The position numbers and the translations under genes were made by a program. DNA of 12,480 nt from an uncultured Bermanella sp. GTDB taxonomy: Bacteria; Pseudomonadota; Gammaproteobacteria; Pseudomonadales; Oceanobacteraceae. The stretch lies in assembly GCA_913054445.1 (NCBI GenBank), contig CAJXIK010000029.1, positions 1 to 12,480 of the forward strand, read 5' to 3'. The notes under the pieces were generated by a model. The model was not told the DNA's origin. It searched no databases and saw only the letters and a list, made by a program, of their open reading frames with translations. Each line of letters starts with the position of its first letter. Position 1 is the first letter of the stretch. Of the stretch, positions 7,068-12,480 are shown in pieces.

Positions 7068-7164
7068 CTCAGTCCAGTCCAGCTTACAAATACCAGCGCC
7101 ATTGTCAGGTCCTGTGGCCAGCAGTGGGTAAGCGTTAGTTCAGCATTACAAATGCCAGCGCCGC
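7032..7164. repeat. Diverged tandem duplication of the ptsP/mepK convergent 3' junction
   Basis: Unit 1 (about 7032-7102) carries the end of ptsP followed by a truncated mepK tail read on the minus strand. Unit 2 (from about 7103) carries a second ptsP-like tail followed by the real mepK tail. The ptsP tails align codon for codon over 12 codons, GHILGPTRGKR-stop against CQVLWPAVGKR-stop, with 24 of 36 bases equal and the last three codons identical. The mepK tails share TTACAAATxCCAGCGCC at 7084-7100 and 7146-7162; unit 1 reads WRWYL-stop where mepK has RRWHL-stop. The offset is 71 bp at the ptsP tail and 62 bp at the mepK tail, the difference being a short CAGTC repetition in unit 1. Confidence 0.65.
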
Positions 7165-7715
7165 TTGCGCCCCGTGTCCATATGAATGTAGCCGCTGCGC
7201 CCGTAATAACCCACTCCGCCTATGGTGGAGGCCAGGGTTGCCTTGTGTAGCTGGCGCAAATTCACGCCAGGAATACGAAAGTCCATGGCTTTGCCACGCA
7301 TATGCAAACTGTGCTTAGCCACCCCAGTACCGGCCGCGCGCAGTTTGGCATTGGTCTGCGGGCTGCGATAGCCAGATACCAGTAAAATTTCCTTAGAACT
7401 GTTCAGCTTTTGTTGAATGGCATGCAGCTGATCGAGCAATTGAATGTCGATGGCGGCGATGCTGTTTTCCCTGTGATCACGCATCAGCAAGAAGATGTCG
7501 GCGAGGGCATCGATGGCATACTCACCCTGCTCCCAGTAGGTCACGTTGGCGGTTTCGCCGGTGTGCAGGCTTCTTAGTTTCAGTTGGCGCTGCCCTTGTT
7601 CGGGTGCTATAGCAGGAGTTTGGGCGGCCAGTGCATGGGGGGCGGTTAACAGTAATTGGCTGGCAAGAGGGGCGCTGCTTGCCCATTGTAAAAATTGACG
7701 ACGACTAAGACTCAT
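7146..7715 (-). CDS. mepK: Murein endopeptidase MepK-like (DUF882/M15 family), Tat exported
   Basis: A 189-residue zinc peptidase of the YcbK/MepK type, which in E. coli cleaves peptidoglycan cross-links including the 3-3 type. The N terminus SRRQFLQWASSAPLASQ, then a hydrophobic stretch and AHALAAQ-like cleavage region, is a twin-arginine (Tat) signal. The catalytic domain shows SGYRSPQTN (114-122), HSLHMRGKAMDFR with probable zinc ligands H138 and D145, GGVGYY (166-171) and the third ligand H178 in IHMDTG. It follows ldtD on the same strand after 200 bp of which about 122 are non-coding. The start ATG at 7713-7715 directly precedes the Tat motif; upstream Shine-Dalgarno pairing is weak. The gene name is by domain similarity and neighbourhood; biochemical specificity is inferred. 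Confidence 0.85.
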   Translation of the reverse strand: MSLSRRQFLQWASSAPLASQLLLTAPHALAAQTPAIAPEQGQRQLKLRSLHTGETANVTYWEQGEYAIDALADIFLLMRDHRENSIAAIDIQLLDQLHAIQQKLNSSKEILLVSGYRSPQTNAKLRAAGTGVAKHSLHMRGKAMDFRIPGVNLRQLHKATLASTIGGVGYYGRSGYIHMDTGRKRRWHL

Positions 7716-7837
7716 TATTATTGGTTCTATATGCTGAGTTTGATTGTAATATGGGCATATATTGTGCCATTAACCATAAGTTATAAGCAAAACCCCTATT
7801 TATAACCTTCCTCTGAAGCAGTCATGCTGGTGGTACG

Positions 7838-9637
7838 TTATAGCACGATGGAATCCAGCTTATGGCTCTCGCTGTTAATCTGATCCCTTTGATACACGTC
7901 ATCACGCATCTGCAATTGACCGTGCTCATCCACCCAACTGGTCCAGTACATTAGGTACACGGGGACGGGCCGCTTAAGTTTCACTGGGCGGGTCTGTGCG
8001 CGGCGGATCACTTTGTTAATCAGGGCCGTGTTCCAGTTTTGGTCTTTCAACAGGGCGTGGGCCAATTGCCGAGGCTTCTCCACCCGAATACAACCACTGC
8101 TGAGGGCGCGCATCTTGCGGGCGAACAATTCCTTGTGATTGGTGTCGTGTAAGTAGATAGACTTATCGTTGGGCAGCACAAACTTCACGTCACCCAGCGC
8201 GTTGTCACTACCTGCGGTTTGTACGAAGCGAAAGGTGTTGATGCGGCTATTGAATCCTCGCCAGTCCACATTGGTTAAGTCAACTTCCCGCGCCGGGGTC
8301 TGCCAGCCTTCAAAAATCTTATAATTATGACGCGCTAAATAATTCGGGTTCTTCTGCGCCACCGGCAAAATATCGCGCATGGCAATACGGTGGGGTACGT
8401 TCCATTGAGGAGCCAAGACCACCGCGCTGATGGTCTCTACCAATACTGGGGTGCGCCTTTGGTCGCGGCCAATGACCACTTTCATACTTAACTCACTGGC
8501 CCCGTCGGCGATGAGGTCGAGGCGAAAATTGGCCATGTTCACCAGCACATAGCGTTGCCCCATATCCACCGGCAGATAACGCCAGCGCTTCATGTTTAAG
8601 GCGATACGTTGGGCGATGAAATAAGGGGCGACATTGAGCTGTTGTAGGGTCGGCTCATCCAGTTGCCCGCTGCTGGTGAGGCCGTGGCGTTTCTGAAAAT
8701 GCCGCAGGGCGCTGACGGTGGCGGCATCTATGCGGTAGACCTTGTTGTGACGGTCGCGCCGGTAGGCCTGCTCTAGCAGTAATGGGTCTTGCTGCTGGTC
8801 CTTAGGCATGAGCCATGCCAGCTTGCTGGCGCTGTAATCCCCATAGGCCTTGAGCATCCAACGCAGGCGCGGCACCTGTCGGTGGGAATCCCCCAAGCCT
8901 AGGCTTTGTTTTATGTTGAGTGGATACCAGCCGCCGCCGTCGGCAATGTCTTGGTAACGATCCAGCTCACGGGCCAGCCCTTCGTAGCCGGGATGCTGGG
9001 GCACGAGGTCGCTCACTAGGTTGTGTAGCTTACCGTGTTCTAAAGACTGAGAGAGCAGGCTAATGACATCCAAGGAGGTCACCCTGATGGCGGGTGCCGA
9101 GGCTACTTTTTTAAAGGAGGGGTGATCGAGTTCGCCGGTATTGGGTAGTAACTCTCGATTCAAGACCTGTTGGGCGTAGTCGATGAAGGCATCGGACAGC
9201 AGCACATCTATGGCCGCCGCGTGCTTAGGTTGATTGCTGAGGCGCTTGATCTCGGTTTGCAGCTTGGCGATACGGTAGCGGTAGGCCTTCCATTCGTCGC
9301 TGGCGGTGTGTTTAAGGCTGCGCACTAGCACCTTGCCCGCATCGTTTAGCTGAAAATGATCCATCCAGATGGGTTGGTAATCGTGTTGGCGATAGAGGGC
9401 ATCGAGTTCGTCTTGGTATTGCAGGCTGATGCTCCCCACCACCTCACCGGGGGCATCGTATAGCCAGTACTCTATGCTTTCCTTAGCCACCAGCGGGGCC
9501 AATAGCGGACGCGTACTGCCGCTAAGGAACAGGGCCAAATACAATAGCGCCATGCAGGCGGCGGCCAGCATCAAGACAATCCGTTGCTGTTTTTTAGCGG
9601 GGGGGCGACGACAATAGAGAGGTGCGCTTCTTTCCAT
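7838..9637 (-). CDS. ldtD: L,D-transpeptidase LdtD/YcbB-like
   Basis: A 599-residue membrane-anchored L,D-transpeptidase, close in length to E. coli LdtD (YcbB). It makes 3-3 (meso-Dap to meso-Dap) cross-links in periplasmic peptidoglycan. Residues 1-22 are basic and cytosolic, followed by a membrane segment at about 20-40 (RIVLMLAAACMALLYLALFL). A scaffold domain spans about 70-290, a PG_binding_1 repeat about 305-335 (TVSALRHFQKRHGLTSSGQL), and the YkuD catalytic domain about 365-545, with YLHDTNHKE then SSGCIRVEKP; the nucleophile is C516. The ATG at 9635-9637 is kept because it gives the basic tail before the membrane segment, though its ribosome site is weak. mepK lies downstream on the same strand, as with ycbB-ycbK in E. 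coli. Confidence 0.92.
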   Translation of the reverse strand: MERSAPLYCRRPPAKKQQRIVLMLAAACMALLYLALFLSGSTRPLLAPLVAKESIEYWLYDAPGEVVGSISLQYQDELDALYRQHDYQPIWMDHFQLNDAGKVLVRSLKHTASDEWKAYRYRIAKLQTEIKRLSNQPKHAAAIDVLLSDAFIDYAQQVLNRELLPNTGELDHPSFKKVASAPAIRVTSLDVISLLSQSLEHGKLHNLVSDLVPQHPGYEGLARELDRYQDIADGGGWYPLNIKQSLGLGDSHRQVPRLRWMLKAYGDYSASKLAWLMPKDQQQDPLLLEQAYRRDRHNKVYRIDAATVSALRHFQKRHGLTSSGQLDEPTLQQLNVAPYFIAQRIALNMKRWRYLPVDMGQRYVLVNMANFRLDLIADGASELSMKVVIGRDQRRTPVLVETISAVVLAPQWNVPHRIAMRDILPVAQKNPNYLARHNYKIFEGWQTPAREVDLTNVDWRGFNSRINTFRFVQTAGSDNALGDVKFVLPNDKSIYLHDTNHKELFARKMRALSSGCIRVEKPRQLAHALLKDQNWNTALINKVIRRAQTRPVKLKRPVPVYLMYWTSWVDEHGQLQMRDDVYQRDQINSESHKLDSIVL

Positions 9638-9866
9638 AGTTCAAAGTATGGCAGGGCTGCCTAGCTAATGTGATGTATTTACGGCCAGCACTGGGGAATG
9701 GCTGAGGGTAGATAGGCAATGAATTACAGGCGTAAGAAATGACGCGTTTAAAATCAAATGGTTAGCAGTATTAATATTTACGTCTGTGAGTTTGACGAGA
9801 TAGTGGCGCTCATAAATAACTAAAAATTCTAATAAATTAGGTTTTTAAGTGGCCGACACTTATGCC
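9638..9866. other. Gene-free gap between ldtD and the NRDE gene
   Basis: About 229 bp without a credible reading frame, holding the upstream region of ldtD and the end of the NRDE transcript. GGCAGGGCTGCC (9650-9661) is a small dyad 12 bp upstream of the ldtD start. The part from 9740 on is strongly AT-rich. Apart from the weak hairpin at 9829-9840 I see no further structure. Confidence 0.6.
9829..9840 (-). terminator. Weak AT-rich hairpin, possible terminator of the NRDE gene
   Basis: CTAAT-AA-ATTAG is flanked by AAAAA on the left (9822-9826) and TTTTT on the right (9842-9846). Read on the minus strand it lies 26 bp after the NRDE stop and is followed by a T-run, the arrangement of an intrinsic terminator. 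The stem is only five AT-rich pairs with a two-base loop, so it would be inefficient. Confidence 0.3.
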
Positions 9867-10616
9867 CTAAAACTCAAATGATACTAGTTTGGCCAGTTGG
9901 CCCTGAGCATTAAAGCTGGCTTCTTGCAGTTGTATTTTATCTTGCTGAATGTGTAAGCCGGTGCTGGCACGGGTGCCATAGCTTGGGCTGACGATGAAGG
10001 CTGGGGATAAAAGCTCTTCCCATTCCTGGCCGATGCCTGTGTCGGGCAATTGATCTTGCGGGTAGCCCTGGCAATTATCCAGCAGGCTGTATAAGGGTGT
10101 GTCTTGCGGCTGGGCGAGCCATCGTTCCAGAGCCTGCTTGGCAAATTCGACCTTGGGCCAATGGGTGTCTAGCTGAGCATTGCTGAGGCCGTATAATCCG
10201 GGGGCCAGTCGCCTGGGGCCAGCGTCATTATGATTGCTTAAATACCAGCACTGCTGGCGGTTACCCACGATTAAATTGAAGCCATTGTAGTGACGGCCTT
10301 GGTGATGAAGCGCTTGCAGGTAGCTTTCACAATCCACCTCTTGGCGTAAAAAATCGGCCACTAGTTTGCCACGGGAGATAGAACCTTCGTGGGGGGCAGG
10401 AATGCGCCGCACGTTGGTGATGGCCGCAAAGCGCCCCTCCTTGGTGACCCCCATCCAAGTGCCACCCGCCTGCAAATCGAGACCGGCGAGCACGTGCGGG
10501 CTGTCCTCCCAAAATTGCGCGCTGCGGCTGGGCCGAGCGTGGAACTCATCGCGGTTGGCGACGATGGTGAGCGGCGTGTCGCTATCTGGGGCGAATTGAA
10601 AGCAAATTAAACACAT
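9867..10616 (-). CDS. NRDE/TANGO2 family protein
   Basis: A 249-residue cytosolic protein of the NRDE (TANGO2-like) family. The N terminus MCLICFQFAP carries the conserved Met-Cys start, then VANRDEFHARPS with the name-giving NRDE motif at about 22-25, GGTWMGVTKEGRFAAITNVR (about 51-70), RG(K)LVADFL and FNLIVGN. TANGO2-like proteins have been linked to haem movement and to lipid metabolism, but the biochemical role in bacteria is not settled. I chose the ATG at 10614-10616 because the family begins Met-Cys; a TTG at 10691 would add 25 residues without family resemblance. No Shine-Dalgarno sequence precedes the ATG (the preceding bases are CTGCCCCC). It diverges from the TauE/SafE gene across 96 bp. 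Confidence 0.88.
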   Translation of the reverse strand: MCLICFQFAPDSDTPLTIVANRDEFHARPSRSAQFWEDSPHVLAGLDLQAGGTWMGVTKEGRFAAITNVRRIPAPHEGSISRGKLVADFLRQEVDCESYLQALHHQGRHYNGFNLIVGNRQQCWYLSNHNDAGPRRLAPGLYGLSNAQLDTHWPKVEFAKQALERWLAQPQDTPLYSLLDNCQGYPQDQLPDTGIGQEWEELLSPAFIVSPSYGTRASTGLHIQQDKIQLQEASFNAQGQLAKLVSFEF

Positions 10617-10712
10617 GGGGGCAGTGTACTCAGTGTTGTCTTTTATGACCACTGGCGAGCCGAGACTAAAGCCTTCATAATGTTCGGCCAACTATTTGTT
10701 GATTAATATTTC

Positions 10713-11507
10713 ATGACCATATTACTTGTTTATTTGGCGGTGGGTGCCTTTGCCGGTTTGCTGGCGGGTTTGTTCGGCATCGGCGGTGGTTTAGTGATTG
10801 TACCGGTGTTGGTGATGACCTTCGAGGCGCTGGGCTTCCCGCTAGAGGTGCTGACCCACATGGCGGTGGCCACCTCGCTGGCCACCATCGCCTTTACCTC
10901 CCTTAGCTCGGTGCGCAGTCATCATCAACAGGGCGCGGTGGATTGGCCGTTGGCCAGCCGCATCAGCATGGGCATCTTGCTGGGGGCGGTACTGGGGGTG
11001 GTGACCGCCAACGAATTGAGCGGCGCGGGCCTACAGGTGGTCATCGGCATCGCGGCGCTACTGGTGGCGGCCCAAATGGGGCTGGGTTTAAAGCCCAAAC
11101 CCACGCGCTCATTGCCTGCCAATAAGGGCTTAGTGGTGGCGGGTGGCGGCATCGGCTGGGCATCGGCCTTATTTGGCATCGGCGGCGGCTCTCTTACCGT
11201 GCCATTTTTAAGCTGGTGCAATTACCCTATGCAGCGCAGCGTGGCGGTGGCCGCCGCCTGCGGTTTCCCCATCGCCCTCGTGGGAGGGTTATCGAACATG
11301 GTGGTGGCCTGGGATAATCCTATTCTGCCGGAACACACGCTGGGTTATGTGTACTGGCCTGCCTTGCTGGGCATCGTGATCACCAGTGTGCCCTGTGCGC
11401 GCCTAGGGGCAAAGTTGGCCCATAAGTTACCACCCGAAAAACTCAAGAAGCTGTTTGCCATCATGTTAGTGATCGTGGCCGCCAAGTTTTTAAGTGCCAG
11501 TTGGTAA
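10713..11507 (+). CDS. TauE/SafE family membrane permease
   Basis: A 264-residue integral inner-membrane protein of the TauE/SafE (sulfite exporter-like) family with about eight hydrophobic segments. The two-fold internal repeat is visible: AGLLAGLFGIGGGLVIVPVL at about 14-33 and ASALFGIGGGSLTVPFL at about 150-166, each with the GIGGG signature. The substrate is not readable; family members export sulfite, sulfoacetate or other organosulfur anions, and many are unassigned. The first membrane segment starts almost at the ATG at 10713, so a much later start is unlikely, yet no ribosome binding site precedes it (TTGATTAATATTTC). Genes of this family commonly precede lgt in Gammaproteobacteria. 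Confidence 0.9.
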   Translation: MTILLVYLAVGAFAGLLAGLFGIGGGLVIVPVLVMTFEALGFPLEVLTHMAVATSLATIAFTSLSSVRSHHQQGAVDWPLASRISMGILLGAVLGVVTANELSGAGLQVVIGIAALLVAAQMGLGLKPKPTRSLPANKGLVVAGGGIGWASALFGIGGGSLTVPFLSWCNYPMQRSVAVAAACGFPIALVGGLSNMVVAWDNPILPEHTLGYVYWPALLGIVITSVPCARLGAKLAHKLPPEKLKKLFAIMLVIVAAKFLSASW

Positions 11508-11510
11508 TGT

Positions 11511-11537
11511 AGGGTAAGCGCATTAACTTAATTTAGG
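11511..11537. repeat. Solitary element end matching the termini of the 3188-3388 element
   Basis: AGGGTAAGCGCATTA at 11511-11525 matches the 15-bp terminal repeat of the 201-bp element with a single difference (T to G at the eighth base). The similarity extends: this end and the left end at 3188 both show TTAGG at bases 23-27, and the inverted right end continues ATTAA then AGTAGG. It begins 3 bp after the TauE/SafE stop codon. I find no matching second end before lgt, so it appears to be a remnant or a solo end. Confidence 0.5.
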
Positions 11538-11708
11538 GCTTAATTTTTGGAATCCGCTTAGCCACAGTTGGATTTAGTGCTTTTTAGGTCGCCAGTTCCC
11601 TAGGGTTAAGGTCTTGGCAAGAGGTGGGGATTGTCCTCGTTTACTTACATCGCTAGATTAAATAACTGATAAAATACCCATCATTAAAAATAAAAGCATG
11701 GAGAGCGT

Positions 11709-12480
11709 ATGCTCACATACCCCAACATAGATCCGGTGGCGGTCAGCATCGGCCCCTTGAGCGTTCATTGGTACGGCCTCATGTATCTGCTGGGTTTCAC
11801 CATCGCCTATTACCTGATGTTGCATCGCGCTAAGCAGGCTAATTCGGGTTGGAACAAAGAACAGGTGAGCGACCTGATTTTTTACGGGGCCATGGGCGTC
11901 GTGCTGGGGGGGCGCTTCGGCTATGTGATGTTTTATAACTTCTCTAAGTTCCTCGATGATCCCTTGTGGTTGTTTGCGGTGTGGGAGGGGGGCATGTCGT
12001 TCCACGGTGGCCTGTTGGGCGTGATTGTGGCTTGCATCTTATTTGGTCGCCGCTACCAGAAAGGTTTTTTCACCACCATAGATTTTGCTGCGCCGGTGGT
12101 GCCCATCGGATTATTAACCGGACGCTTGGGTAATTTCATTGGTGGTGAGCTGTGGGGGCGGACGAGCGATGTGCCTTGGGCCATGGTGTTTCCCAAGGGC
12201 GGGCCGCTGGCACGTCACCCCAGTCAATTGTACGAGATGTTATTAGAAGGCTTATTGCTGTTTATTATTTTATGGTTTTACACCAGCAAGCCGCGTCCGG
12301 CCATGGCCGCCTCTGGGGTGTTCATGATGGGTTACGGGGTGTTCCGTTTTGGTGTCGAGTTCTTCCGCGAGCCCGACAGTCACATAGGCTTCGACTTACT
12401 GGGCTGGATGACGCGCGGGCAAATCTTATGTGTGCCCATGGTGCTGGTGGGTTTGTATATTTTCACTAAGGCCCATGGTC
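11709..12480 (+). CDS. lgt: Prolipoprotein diacylglyceryl transferase Lgt (3' end outside window)
   Basis: The first 257 residues of Lgt, the inner-membrane enzyme that moves diacylglyceryl from phosphatidylglycerol to the lipobox cysteine, the first step of lipoprotein maturation. The frame is open to the window edge; the family is usually about 260-300 residues, so only a short tail is missing. Visible features are the N terminus MLTYPNIDPVAVSIGPLSVH with WYGLMYLLGF, the essential-histidine motif MSFHGGLLG (H99), the signature GRLGNFIGGELWGR at 138-151, HPSQLYE, and RFGVEFFREPD. The ATG at 11709 has GGAGAG starting 9 nt upstream (GGAG, five-base gap). In the signature the second Asn of the usual NFIN is Gly (G145), while N142 is kept. 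It lies about 200 bp after the permease gene. Confidence 0.95.
   Translation, partial: MLTYPNIDPVAVSIGPLSVHWYGLMYLLGFTIAYYLMLHRAKQANSGWNKEQVSDLIFYGAMGVVLGGRFGYVMFYNFSKFLDDPLWLFAVWEGGMSFHGGLLGVIVACILFGRRYQKGFFTTIDFAAPVVPIGLLTGRLGNFIGGELWGRTSDVPWAMVFPKGGPLARHPSQLYEMLLEGLLLFIILWFYTSKPRPAMAASGVFMMGYGVFRFGVEFFREPDSHIGFDLLGWMTRGQILCVPMVLVGLYIFTKAHG

Noticed and set aside
11590..11610. Possible second end of the solo element at TTCCCTAGGGTTAAG
   Set aside because: Only CCCT matches in the needed orientation; the conserved AATGCG(A/C)TTACCCT pattern is missing.
11658..12005. Minus-strand open frame of 115 codons over the start of lgt
   Set aside because: It is antisense to clear Lgt motifs; the plus frame from 11709 is the real gene.
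12152..12469. Plus-strand open frame of 105 codons near the right edge
   Set aside because: It is an out-of-frame shadow of lgt.
1..12480. CRISPR arrays, tRNA or rRNA genes, phage genes, toxin-antitoxin or defence genes
   Set aside because: No regularly spaced direct repeats, no cloverleaf-like or rRNA sequence and no proteins of these kinds were found; the coding content is ordinary chromosomal metabolism, envelope and regulation.

Overview
The window is a chromosomal segment of a Gammaproteobacterium. The run HAD phosphatase - rppH - ptsP, followed further along by NRDE protein, TauE/SafE permease and lgt, is a housekeeping gene order of that class. Gene content recalls marine Pseudomonadales/Cellvibrionales-type or Alteromonadales-type organisms, but I cannot place it to genus. 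Eleven protein genes are supported, ten complete and one (lgt) running off the right edge. I see no rRNA, tRNA, CRISPR array, integrase, transposase, phage gene or defence gene.

Layout. Positions 1-124 hold the end of an intergenic region with a 60-bp double-hairpin repeat. Positions 125-1852 hold a divergent pair: a type III (ornithine/lysine-type) PLP decarboxylase on the minus strand and an Lrp/AsnC regulator on the plus strand. Two copies of an 11-bp operator-like sequence lie 52 bp apart between them. An imelysin-like lipoprotein (minus strand) converges on the regulator. Between it and the next gene lies a 201-bp nested inverted-repeat element (3188-3388) with perfect 15-bp ends and no room for a transposase. 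A SerB-like HAD hydrolase (minus) then diverges from rppH-ptsP (plus), which are 3 bp apart and probably one operon: RNA 5'-pyrophosphate removal and the nitrogen-PTS enzyme I.

ptsP converges on mepK (minus strand, murein endopeptidase, Tat signal). At that junction the last 12 codons of ptsP and the tail of mepK are duplicated in tandem. Upstream of mepK is ldtD, an L,D-transpeptidase. LdtD makes 3-3 peptidoglycan cross-links and MepK family enzymes cut them, so the two form a cross-link maker/cutter pair. Next come an NRDE/TANGO2-family gene (minus) divergent from a TauE/SafE permease (plus), then lgt, which attaches diacylglyceryl to prolipoproteins such as the imelysin lipoprotein seen here. 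A solitary end resembling the 201-bp element lies just after the permease gene.

No strong case for a new multigene system is visible. The most informative non-genic signals are the nested repeat element with its distant solo end, the phased operator pair at the decarboxylase/Lrp promoter, and the duplicated convergent gene junction. No gene-free gap exceeds 300 bp.
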